From assembly GCA_003557485.1 (NCBI GenBank), contig PWOI01000155.1:1-8403 (forward strand): a DNA stretch of 8,403 nucleotides, given 5' to 3'. Source of the DNA: Elusimicrobiota bacterium (GTDB lineage: Bacteria > CG03 > SLGR01 > PWQF01). The position numbers and the translations under genes were made by a program. The stretch's first letter is position 1, and each line of letters opens with the position of its first letter. Of this stretch, positions 1 to 5,524 are shown piece by piece. Under the pieces are notes generated by a model. That model saw nothing but the letters and a program-made list of their open reading frames with translations. It had not been told where the DNA came from and did no database searches.

Positions 1-50
1 AGCGGCCTCTGGAGCCGTTCGTGGGGGTTCGAATCCTCCGCCGGCAGCCA
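1..50 (+). tRNA. tRNA-Ser-type, 3' part only
   Basis: The 5' half lies outside the window, so the anticodon cannot be read. What is visible is a long variable arm (about 1-19; AGCGGC pairs with GCCGTT in six pairs including one G-T), a T arm with loop TTCGAAT and stem GGGGG/CCTCC, the 3' acceptor strand GCCGGCA, discriminator G and an encoded CCA. A long variable arm with G73 points to serine. Leucine and tyrosine tRNAs normally have A73. Selenocysteine tRNA would have 13 bases between the T loop and G73, and here there are 12. The gene ends only 4 bases before the stop of the convergent gene at 55-357. Confidence 0.8.
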
Positions 51-54
51 CTTT

Positions 55-357
55 TCATACTTTCAATTTATTTAATATCTTCAATGCTTCATTAACCGGT
101 TTTAATTCCTTCTGTAAATCTTTTCTTTCGGTAATCTGCTCTTCTAATTCTTTCGGTGCAGATTTTCCGAGATACTCATTAACGATCTTTCCCTTATTGC
201 GATACAGCAGGTAATAATATGGTTTATTACTAATTACCTTCTTTTGTATAGTTCCGCGCGGCAGCTTAGATATTTTTTCTTTAAGGCGTTCCTTTTCTTG
301 TGAGTAATAAACTTTCTGCTTTTTAATCTCTTTTATAATTTCCTGTAAATCTTGCAT
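55..357 (-). CDS. Small DUF6788-like basic protein
   Basis: A 100-residue, lysine-rich protein. The centre (residues about 30-65) carries a motif of the form LPRGTIQKK...YYYLLYR..GK....YLGK. This resembles the small DUF6788-type proteins often found near transposases, phage-like genes and other accessory DNA; their function is not known to me. Both flanks (1-30 and 66-100) look helical and charged, probably coiled coil. The ATG at 355-357 is preceded by GGGAGG, a good though rather close ribosome binding site. The gene converges on the tRNA (4 bases between them) and diverges from the ORF6N gene at 434. A near-consensus promoter lies at 390-418. Family assignment is from pattern memory, so moderately sure. 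Confidence 0.75.
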   Translation of the reverse strand: MQDLQEIIKEIKKQKVYYSQEKERLKEKISKLPRGTIQKKVISNKPYYYLLYRNKGKIVNEYLGKSAPKELEEQITERKDLQKELKPVNEALKILNKLKV

Positions 358-380
358 ATCCCTCCCGAATTTATTATACT
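352..380 (+). promoter_or_regulatory. Possible ORF6N-gene promoter, divergent
   Basis: On the + strand TTGCAT (352-357) and TATACT (375-380; 5 of 6) are 17 bases apart. The -35 is poor (3 of 6). If used, it would start about 47 bases before the ORF6N ATG and overlap the opposing promoter's start region, so the two divergent genes could be co-regulated. Tentative. Confidence 0.3.
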
Positions 381-389
381 ACAATTAAT

Positions 390-418
390 AATATACATAT
401 TAGTAAGTAATCTGTCAA
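390..418 (-). promoter_or_regulatory. Sigma70-like promoter of the DUF6788-like gene
   Basis: Read on the - strand: TTGACA (418-413), a 17-base spacer, then TATATT (395-390; 5 of 6 to TATAAT). Expected transcription start is near 383, giving a leader of about 25 bases that carries the GGGAGG site. This is as close to consensus as any promoter in the window. Confidence 0.7.
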
Positions 419-433
419 AGAAAGGGGGCCCCG

Positions 434-964
434 ATGAACAAAATGATTCCTGTAGAGGTAATAGAAAAAAAGATTTTCCTCATACGAGGGCAGAGAGTAA
501 TGCTAGACAGAGACATAGCAGAGCTCTACGGGGTTGAAACCAAAAGACTTAATGAACAGGTGCGCCGTAATATTAAGAGATTTCCCGGGGATTTTATGTT
601 TCAGCTCTCAAAAGAAGAATTTGAAAATTGGAGGTCGCAGATTGCGACTTCCAATTCTGACAAAATGGGATTAAGAAGACGACCGTATGCATTTACCGAA
701 AACGGCGTTGCAATGCTCTCCAGCGTACTTACAAGTGATCGTGCAATAGAGGTAAATATTCAGATAATGAGGACGTTTACCAGGTTAAAGACCCTGGCTT
801 TAGAGAACAATGAGTTGAAAGCAATAGTAGCTAAAATTGAAAAGAGGTTGAACTCGCAAGAGTCTCATATAGTTGAAAATAAAAAAGCGATAAAAGAAAT
901 AATCGGAGCATTAAACAAACTGCTTACCGATAAAAGTAAAGAGGGTAGGAAGATAGGCTTTTAA
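434..964 (+). CDS. ORF6N-domain DNA-binding protein
   Basis: A 176-residue protein with an N-terminal ORF6N domain (about 8-118), a domain related to the KilA-N group and widespread in phages and mobile bacterial loci, where it is thought to bind DNA. Visible landmarks are IRGQRVMLDRDIAELYGV (17-34), the NIKRFPGDFMFQLS stretch (46-59), WRSQIATSN (66-74) and RPYAFTENGVAMLSSVL (83-99). Residues 120-165 form a charged coiled coil, probably for dimerisation. ATG at 434 is preceded by AAAGGGGG; the leader contains the self-complementary GGGGCCCC (425-432) just before the start, which could mask the ribosome binding site. The codons for residues 65-74 form a 31-bp near-palindrome (626-656) that recurs twice more in the window. 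A decayed relative lies at 1275-1510. The role here is unknown; mobile-element regulation is a guess. Confidence 0.9.
   Translation: MNKMIPVEVIEKKIFLIRGQRVMLDRDIAELYGVETKRLNEQVRRNIKRFPGDFMFQLSKEEFENWRSQIATSNSDKMGLRRRPYAFTENGVAMLSSVLTSDRAIEVNIQIMRTFTRLKTLALENNELKAIVAKIEKRLNSQESHIVENKKAIKEIIGALNKLLTDKSKEGRKIGF
626..656. repeat. 31-bp near-palindrome, copy 1 (inside ORF6N gene)
   Basis: Centred on A641 with core GTCGCA-GAT-TGCGAC-type symmetry. All 15 positions can pair in RNA: 13 Watson-Crick plus two G-U (positions 8/24 and 15/17). It encodes NWRSQIATSN in the ORF6N frame. It aligns over its full length, with no gaps, with 1399-1429 and 6352-6382. Confidence 0.9.
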
Positions 965-979
965 AAACAGGTTTGTAGA

Positions 980-1033
980 TTATCCGCAGGATTATTAGTC
1001 ATCGAACGGTGACGACTTTGTTTTGCGGGATAA
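980..1033. other. Nested inverted repeat after ORF6N gene
   Basis: Outer arms TTATCCGCA (980-988) and TGCGGGATAA (1024-1033) pair with one bulged G. Inside, GTCATC-GAAC-GGTGAC (998-1013) forms a six-pair hairpin with a tetraloop. A T-run (1041-1047) follows eight bases later. It may end ORF6N transcription, but the distance to the T-run is too long for a classic terminator. Confidence 0.35.
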
Positions 1034-1157
1034 GAAAATAGTTTTTTCCCTTCGAAAACTCTCCTGAGTTAATAACAGTATTAGAATTCTCAAAGATTTT
1101 TCGAGAGCTTGTTCTCAACCTCCGTAATTATGAAAAAACCACAGAAAAATCAAATAT

Positions 1158-1207
1158 TCATATTAAAAATGTGCAAAAAAACAGAATTATCATATAAAAA
1201 AAGTGCA
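1158..1207. repeat. Imperfect direct repeat, 32-base period
   Basis: TCATATTAAAAATGTGCA (1158-1175) and TCATATAAAAAAAGTGCA (1190-1207) match at 16 of 18 positions and start 32 bases apart, about three helical turns. The sequence is AT-rich and low in complexity, so it may be a decayed tandem duplication. Confidence 0.4.
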
Positions 1208-1274
1208 TTATTTTAACTTATGGGTGCCTCAAAGGTGTTTAATTGTTGTTCCCATCGTAAGATCGCATCCTAAA

Positions 1275-1510
1275 GCTAGACAGAGACATAGCAGAACTCT
1301 ACGGGGTTGAAACCAAAAGACTTAACGAACAGTTCCGCAGCAATATTAAGAGATTCCCCGGGTATTTTATGTTCCAGCTCTCACAAGAAGAGTTTGGTAA
1401 CTTGAAGTCGCAGATTGCGACATCAAGTTGGGGAGGAGTTAGAAAAACACCACTAATTGAAAATTAAAAAGCGATAAAAGTAAAGCAGACAGTAAGATAG
1501 GTTTTTAAAA
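1275..1510 (+). pseudogene. Truncated ORF6N-domain gene copy
   Basis: From CTAGACAGAGACATAGCAG (1276) the DNA is nearly identical to the intact gene from about position 502. It reads in frame for 63 codons (LDRDIAELYGV..., SQIATSSWGG) to a TAA at 1465-1467. The start and first 22 or so codons are gone, and no in-frame start follows the TAA at 1258. Two internal losses remove the rest: from the RRRP codons to the VENKK codons, and a 40-base deletion between two GATAAAAG repeats (889-896 and 929-936 in the intact gene). Similarity resumes through the last codons to TTTTTAAAAA. After SQIATS it reads SWGGVRKTP, where the intact gene has NSDKMGLRRRP, so the copies belong to different ORF6N subtypes and are not a fresh duplication. 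Confidence 0.88.
1399..1429. repeat. 31-bp near-palindrome, copy 2 (inside ORF6N pseudogene)
   Basis: Centred on A1414. Fourteen of 15 positions pair if one G-U is allowed; the only break is A/A at positions 8/24. Compared with copy 1, pair 3/29 is C-G in place of T-A and pair 5/27 is T-A in place of G-C, so both sides changed together. It encodes NLKSQIATSS in the remnant reading frame. Confidence 0.9.
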
Positions 1511-1517
1511 ATTACCC

Positions 1518-2234
1518 TTAATCGTCCTGGCAAGTCAATTGTGTAAAGTTATCCTTTTCAATATAATTCTCTTTATACTCTTCACTAAAAAATTTCATTG
1601 CCTTTTTACCTGAACAGTGTAAAGGTGCAACTTTTTTTACGCCTAATTCTCTGAATCCAGCAATAATACTTTTAATATTGTCATCACTTTGTTGTATAAG
1701 GTGAAATCCGCCCGCCACCAACTCTATAGGTTCACTAAAGTTCTCTTTTATTTGTTTTAGAATATTTATTATGCCGGGATGAGCGCATCCTGTGATTACT
1801 GTAAGCGCGTTTTTTTCTTTGATAACTAATGCTTGTTCCGGGATGTTTGTTTTGTCATTTTTGCCGTTAATTTCTCCTGTTAAAAAGATGTTTTTTTTTA
1901 TCATTGTCGGTCCGGAAACTTCAACTACGGTATGCGTTTTTTTAATTCTGTATTTTGTTTTTTTTGAAAATGTTGGGCATATGTATACAGTTATCTCAGA
2001 ATTTGCATTTAATATTTCCCATAACCCTCCGGTGTGATCCCGGTGGTCATGGGAAATTATAATATGCCTGATACTTAGAATATTGATATTATTTTTGTTT
2101 ATACTTTTTAATATGCGCCTTCCCGATCTGAAAGTATCAAACACAGTATCGTCATCAATAAAAAAAGAAATTCCCCATCCAGTGAAATATCTATACTTAC
2201 GGTTTGCCGCTTCCGCAAGCAATTTTATATTCAT
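1518..2234 (-). CDS. MBL-fold metallo-hydrolase, DHPS-like group
   Basis: A 238-residue soluble metallo-beta-lactamase-fold protein. The metal-binding motif is SHDHRDHTGG (61-70; H62, H64, D66, H67). Further likely ligands are H152 in TGCAHPG, H178 in GGFHL and H206 in LHCSG. The TGCAHPGI and LHCSG signatures match the group often annotated as 7,8-dihydropterin-6-methyl-4-(beta-D-ribofuranosyl)-aminobenzene-5'-phosphate synthase, metal-dependent hydrolases whose true substrates are mostly unknown. The usual FDTG after strand 2 is FDTF here. It is the last gene of the DUF134-NifX cassette, 62 bases after the preceding gene. The ATG at 2234 has no close ribosome binding site; a strong AGGAGG lies 35 bases upstream (2270-2275), and a five-codon mini-ORF (ATG ATC ACC AAA TTA TGA) overlaps the start. 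Fold certain, substrate unknown. Confidence 0.9.
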   Translation of the reverse strand: MNIKLLAEAANRKYRYFTGWGISFFIDDDTVFDTFRSGRRILKSINKNNINILSIRHIIISHDHRDHTGGLWEILNANSEITVYICPTFSKKTKYRIKKTHTVVEVSGPTMIKKNIFLTGEINGKNDKTNIPEQALVIKEKNALTVITGCAHPGIINILKQIKENFSEPIELVAGGFHLIQQSDDNIKSIIAGFRELGVKKVAPLHCSGKKAMKFFSEEYKENYIEKDNFTQLTCQDD

Positions 2235-2296
2235 AATTTGGTGATCATTTACTTTCTCTCAAACAAGTACCTCCTCAAGAACTATGATGGATAATA

Positions 2297-2662
2297 TCAA
2301 TCACATTTATGTTCTGAACAGGCATTCTCCGGGGTAAGAAGCTCCAAAGAGTTATTATTATAATGTTCTATAACCTCCTCTACCGTAGCAGCATTTACTC
2401 TGTATGCCTTAATTCCCCCTTCAGACAATTTCTGAATAGCGCGCAGCCCCATTCCTGAGCATACTACAGCGTCAATATTATTGCCGCCCAGCACACTGAG
2501 CGGGTGGCACATTCCGTGCGAATGATGGATATTGGTATTTTCAATTACTTCATGTGAATTACTATCTGTATCATATATTATAAAATAATTAGCGCTCCCG
2601 AAATGTGCATGAACTTCTGCCTTCAAGCCGTTTTTATCCCTGGTAGGTATACATATTCTCAT
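2297..2662 (-). CDS. NifX/NifB-type Fe-Mo cofactor family protein
   Basis: A 121-residue protein of the dinitrogenase iron-molybdenum cofactor biosynthesis family (NifX, NifY and NifB C-terminal, MTH1175-like). Family features are the opening MRICIPT, HAHFGSANYF (18-27), the HHSHGMCHPL stretch (46-55), DAVVCSGMGLRAI (64-76) and GIKAYRV (83-89). H49, C52 and H53, plus the C-terminal CSEHKC (115-120), may bind metal or an iron-sulfur cluster. Members outside nitrogenase loci are common in anaerobes and probably carry or sense metal clusters; none of the nitrogenase genes is present here. A ribosome binding site AGAGGA precedes the ATG by 8 bases. It lies 45 bases after the DUF134 gene and is presumably co-transcribed. 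Confidence 0.92.
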   Translation of the reverse strand: MRICIPTRDKNGLKAEVHAHFGSANYFIIYDTDSNSHEVIENTNIHHSHGMCHPLSVLGGNNIDAVVCSGMGLRAIQKLSEGGIKAYRVNAATVEEVIEHYNNNSLELLTPENACSEHKCD

Positions 2663-2707
2663 AATGGGTATCCTCTTTTTATTTAAACCATTCCTTCTGC
2701 CAAAACC

Positions 2708-3145
2708 TCAACCTGAATTATTATCACCTCCTTTGTCGCTTTTATGACTGTGAATATTCCTGCTTCTACAATACGGGCACTCGTATGGTTTTCCGGTTTT
2801 TTGCGCTATTTCCCATGAACATTTACATTCACAGCATAGAAACATTTGCTGCCCGGCTAATTTATAAACACCGCCTTCTATTTTGATCGCTTTCCCGTTT
2901 ATTAAAGCATCCGCAATTTTTTCATGCGCAGATTTAATAATGTTGCCAAAGGTCTGCCGGGATACATTCATTTTTTTTGCGGCTTCTTCCTGGTACATAG
3001 AATTATTATCGGCAAGTCTTATGGCTTCAAATTCATCAACCGTCAACGTAACTTCTTCAAGCATCGATAAAGGTATGGCTCTTGGTTTAAAATAGTCAAA
3101 CCTCGGGTTAGAATGAATTCTTCTGCATTTAAATGGTCTCGACAT
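2708..3145 (-). CDS. DUF134 (UPF0251) regulator with zinc-ribbon tail
   Basis: A 145-residue DUF134/UPF0251 protein. It opens with the family hallmark RPFKCRRI (3-10) and PRFDYFKPRAIPL (14-26), followed by EVTLTVDEFEAIRLAD (31-46), a helix-turn-helix (YQEEAAKKMNVSRQTFGNII, 51-70) and the EGGVYKL block (90-96). The tail adds cysteines C104, C105, C107, C109, C123 and C126 plus H132 and H134, probably a zinc ribbon or metal-sensing site. Proteins of this family are predicted sigma-factor-like or repressor-like DNA binders, very often next to NifX-type genes as here. It is the first gene of the cassette, with AAAGGAG five bases before the ATG and an excellent promoter. The inverted repeat around that promoter is a natural candidate for autoregulation. 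Confidence 0.93.
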   Translation of the reverse strand: MSRPFKCRRIHSNPRFDYFKPRAIPLSMLEEVTLTVDEFEAIRLADNNSMYQEEAAKKMNVSRQTFGNIIKSAHEKIADALINGKAIKIEGGVYKLAGQQMFLCCECKCSWEIAQKTGKPYECPYCRSRNIHSHKSDKGGDNNSG

Positions 3146-3182
3146 AACGCTCCTTTAATTAATTGGCATATGCTAACAATAA

Positions 3183-3221
3183 ATATCATATCATAAATAA
3201 AAGAGATGTCAAATATGATAT
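3183..3221. promoter_or_regulatory. Inverted repeat around the promoter, likely operator
   Basis: ATATCATAT (3183-3191) and ATATGATAT (3213-3221) are perfect 9-base inverted copies whose centres are 30 bases apart. One covers the -10 and the other lies just upstream of the -35, a layout suited to a dimeric or looping regulator. The nearest candidate regulator is the DUF134 protein encoded directly downstream. Confidence 0.5.
3185..3212 (-). promoter_or_regulatory. Promoter of DUF134-NifX-MBL cassette
   Basis: On the - strand: TTGACA (3212-3207), a 16-base spacer, and TATGAT (3190-3185), preceded by TGA, which gives an extended -10. The start would fall near 3178, about 33 bases before the DUF134 ATG. 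The AAAGGAG ribosome binding site is at 3156-3150. Confidence 0.8.
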
Positions 3222-3381
3222 GTATCTTAAAAAATTACAAGGATGAGTATAATTGCGAAGTGGAGACAGTAAGCAGTGGAGCGTTAACCTCGGCCCATAG
3301 GATACGTAGAGGTAATTATGTTATTCTTTAGATTTATTATCCGCTCATTTTCGAAAACAGAAGAATATACTCAATACGCAG

Positions 3382-3404
3382 CCGTTTTTGTTACTCAAAA
3401 ACGG
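3382..3404 (-). terminator. Hairpin over the NERD-gene stop codon
   Basis: CCGTTTTTG (3382-3390) and CAAAAACGG (3396-3404) form a perfect nine-pair stem with a five-base loop. The NERD stop codon (3395-3397) sits at the edge of the loop. No T-run follows on the - strand, so it is not a standard intrinsic terminator. It may protect the mRNA end. Confidence 0.35.
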
Positions 3405-4033
3405 TTTAAATATCTTTTTCGACGCTCCAATCTTTCTGCCACATTGTTGAGGTGCTGTTCATCAACTTCTCGACTCCGGTCAAGACGCTGTGTTTCAACC
3501 CTGCCTACTGCGTAGACAAGTTGATTGTATGTAAGAACTTCTTTCTTGAACCCGCGGATATAATCAACAAGCTGCCGGTAGTAGATGACATTCAGTGGGA
3601 GTTCTGTTTTAAACTGGGGCTGTCCGCAGAATACCACAATAGAGTGAAAAATTTTTCTGTCTAGCTTAAAGAGAGAACACACTGCTGCAATATGTCCCGC
3701 GTTCTGTTTGATTGGATTTGGAAAGCGGAATTTGGCTTTGTAAAGCACCTGTGTCCACTTGCGGTCAGACTCCTTACCAAAGATCCAGCCTTTGTATCCC
3801 TTAGTTTCAATTACAAAGATACCGTATTGAGAAATAAGCACGTGATCTATCTGTGTTGTGGAGTTACCGTGTCTAAGAGTTACGTTGTTGAGAAGATGGT
3901 ATGAATCACCTGTAAAATGGCGTTGGATAGCGCGGCTGACAGCGGCCTCTGCCTTGTTTTTGGGTACGCGCCGCAAACGTTGAAGAAGAAAGGGGGCAGC
4001 TCCGATTACAATGCCAATAGCAAATTCTATCAT
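3395..4033 (-). CDS. Membrane-anchored NERD-domain protein
   Basis: A 212-residue protein with a short hydrophobic N-terminus (2-18, likely a membrane anchor) followed by a NERD (nuclease-related) domain at about 26-140. Landmarks are E29, QIDHVLIS (61-68; D63), VIETKGYKG (74-82; E76 and K78) and NPIKQN (106-111; Q110). These fit the D...ExK...Q pattern of restriction-endonuclease-like folds, so a nuclease activity is plausible though rarely shown for the family. Residues 185-210 are charged and helical. NERD domains occur with helicases, kinases and topoisomerases and sometimes in defence loci; here the protein stands alone. Only a weak AGAAG precedes the ATG. It lies 106 bases from the gene at 4140, the same strand, so it may be separately transcribed or part of the PLD operon. 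Confidence 0.88.
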   Translation of the reverse strand: MIEFAIGIVIGAAPFLLQRLRRVPKNKAEAAVSRAIQRHFTGDSYHLLNNVTLRHGNSTTQIDHVLISQYGIFVIETKGYKGWIFGKESDRKWTQVLYKAKFRFPNPIKQNAGHIAAVCSLFKLDRKIFHSIVVFCGQPQFKTELPLNVIYYRQLVDYIRGFKKEVLTYNQLVYAVGRVETQRLDRSREVDEQHLNNVAERLERRKRYLNRF

Positions 4034-4139
4034 TTACACTTCTCTGTTATTTATTGAAATAAATTTACTAATAAACAATAGTAATTTCTTCAAATTTCAC
4101 TCCTTCTTCTAAATCCTTAGAAAATTTCGCTAAAAGAGC

Positions 4140-4994
4140 TTACAAGTCAGGATGGGACTTAGATTTTATTTCCAGTGTTTCAGGGTCATAATCCCAGTCA
4201 CCAGGGGGTAAAAAATCTAAATATTCCGGTACAAGCTCGCCTAGGCTATCCGGAGTTCTTTTAAAATCTACATCAGAATAAAAAATAGCCAGAGCCTGCC
4301 GGATTTTTAAAAGTCTTTTCTCTATAGCTTCAATTCTTTCTTCAGCAGTGAGCTCTTGCAAGTTTGTCTTTAAAAGTCTTTTTTTAGATGCTTTTTCAGC
4401 AAGTTTCTGCTTAACATATTCTGCCTCTTCAGAAATATAGTCTTTTGCTTCTTTTAAAGAATCTATATTTTTCTCTATTTCCCGGATGAGTTCAGGTTGT
4501 TTTTGTAATCTTTCCTTAAATTCGTCAATTGCTTTTTCTATAATGTCATCAGCCTTTGAAATTAGATTTTCCAATTCCTCAAGTTTAGATATATCATAGG
4601 TTTTTCGTGTGTAGTTAAAAGCTAAATTTTTATACGAAACTGCCCTAAACTTTAATGATTTTGCAGTTTCCCCTTTTTCCAGATCTAATACTTTTTCAAG
4701 CAGTTCTTCTGCCATTTTATAATCTTTTTTGTCTTGGTATGCAGTTGCTAATTCTATATAGGCAAGAGAGTGGTCCGGATACTTTTCAATAAAAAGTTTA
4801 CACTCCTTTATTAAAGCATCTATTATTTTATCTCTTTCATCTTCGCTTTTATCAGAATCTATCATTTGAAGTCTATATTCGGTAGTAACTTCTATTATTT
4901 TTCTTTCAGTATCAGAAAATTCATATGACAAACCTCTTATATAAAGAAAAATGATAAAAAATATTCCTGTGCAAATTATTTTAAATAAATTCAT
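4140..4994 (-). CDS. Exported TPR protein with pseudopilin-like tail
   Basis: A 284-residue protein of unknown function. Residues 4-22 form a hydrophobic segment after N-terminal lysine, a signal peptide or anchor; there is no good lipobox. Residues about 66-107 fit a tetratricopeptide repeat (FIEKYPDHSLAYIELATAY followed by DYKMAEELLEKVLDLE). Residues 136-230 are long charged helices, probably coiled coil. The last 55 residues (RQALAIFYSDVDFKRTPDSL, ELVPEYLDFLPP, WDYDPET, SHPDL) resemble the C-terminal domain of GspG-like pseudopilins, but the usual N-terminal pilin helix is absent. The ATG overlaps the TAA of the upstream gene by one base (TAATG), so translation is probably coupled; AAGGGGAAG serves as ribosome binding site. 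It is the third gene of the PLD operon. Confidence 0.75.
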   Translation of the reverse strand: MNLFKIICTGIFFIIFLYIRGLSYEFSDTERKIIEVTTEYRLQMIDSDKSEDERDKIIDALIKECKLFIEKYPDHSLAYIELATAYQDKKDYKMAEELLEKVLDLEKGETAKSLKFRAVSYKNLAFNYTRKTYDISKLEELENLISKADDIIEKAIDEFKERLQKQPELIREIEKNIDSLKEAKDYISEEAEYVKQKLAEKASKKRLLKTNLQELTAEERIEAIEKRLLKIRQALAIFYSDVDFKRTPDSLGELVPEYLDFLPPGDWDYDPETLEIKSKSHPDL

Positions 4995-5500
4995 TACTTC
5001 CCCTTACATTGTTCCTCTATTCGTTTCTTAAGTGCGTTTATTCTATTCACAACATTTTCAATCATTCCAATGTATCCATCTCTTGACTGTAAAATACGTT
5101 CTATGTTAGATCTAATACTGTTTATTCCATTTTTAAGCTCACGTATTTCATGCTTAATCCTAATAATTCTATGATACAGTTCATATTGCTTTGAATCCCA
5201 CGTAAGATGAGCATGCTCATAATCAAATTTCAGTCTTTCCAATCGGTTCTCCAGATCAAAAATACTATCGTTTTTGCTCCATAACCTCATTCGGGCAGTG
5301 TTGTAAAGAGATTGCACAATTTCAAGATTTTCATTCAACTTACTCAGTTCTGCTTTTAGAGCAGCTAGTCTTGCTCGTAGTTCTTCGCAACTAGGACCGC
5401 GGACAGAAGCTCTCGATGGTTCTACAATATTTAAGTAGCGAACTAACGGATAAGAAAGAACTGAAATGCCTATTATAAGATAACAAATTTTTCGTTTCAC
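4994..5500 (-). CDS. Membrane-anchored coiled-coil protein
   Basis: A 168-residue protein I cannot assign to a family. Residues 5-22 are hydrophobic after MKRK, a signal anchor. Residues 38-165 are almost entirely heptad-like charged helix, probably a long coiled-coil hairpin or dimer. Apart from C6 in the anchor, the only cysteines are C38 and C165, at the two ends of the helical part, and could close it by a disulfide. The start is GTG at 5500 with no ribosome binding site. The region is in the same frame as the upstream PLD gene, separated by one TAA and eight codons, and a mini-ORF (ATG at 5521-5523) ends in a TGA that overlaps the GTG, which suggests translational coupling. The stop overlaps the next gene's ATG. 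Confidence 0.7.
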   Translation of the reverse strand: MKRKICYLIIGISVLSYPLVRYLNIVEPSRASVRGPSCEELRARLAALKAELSKLNENLEIVQSLYNTARMRLWSKNDSIFDLENRLERLKFDYEHAHLTWDSKQYELYHRIIRIKHEIRELKNGINSIRSNIERILQSRDGYIGMIENVVNRINALKKRIEEQCKGK

Positions 5501-5524
5501 AAGACCATTGTTGTTGAATTCATT

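Larger units (their letters stand above)
965..1274. other. Gene-free stretch between ORF6N copies
   Basis: No convincing coding sequence on either strand. It is AT-rich, with A/T runs, a nested inverted repeat at 980-1033 and a 32-base-spaced direct repeat at 1158-1207. No N-terminal ORF6N sequence is recognisable before 1275, so the first 22 codons of the second copy are lost, not merely out of frame. Confidence 0.6.

Noticed and set aside
1-50. tRNA-Sec, because of the long variable arm and G73
   Set aside because: Only 12 bases separate the T loop from G73; bacterial selenocysteine tRNAs have 13 (8+5 pairs).
980-1047. Rho-independent terminator of the ORF6N gene
   Set aside because: The stem has a bulge and the T-run is about eight bases away; kept only as a nested inverted repeat.
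2297-2662. Nitrogenase cofactor gene
   Set aside because: Small NifX-like proteins are widespread outside nitrogen fixation, and no nif genes are present here.
2883-3095. Open frame on the + strand
   Set aside because: Antisense to the DUF134 gene, with no independent signal.
3318-3904. Three short + strand frames
   Set aside because: Antisense to the NERD gene or its 3' flank; no ribosome binding sites or domains.
4074-4139. In-frame open stretch of 22 codons after the TPR-protein stop, with a GTG and an AAGGA-like site
   Set aside because: The protein ends at a natural pseudopilin-like HPDL; the stretch is too short and has no visible family.
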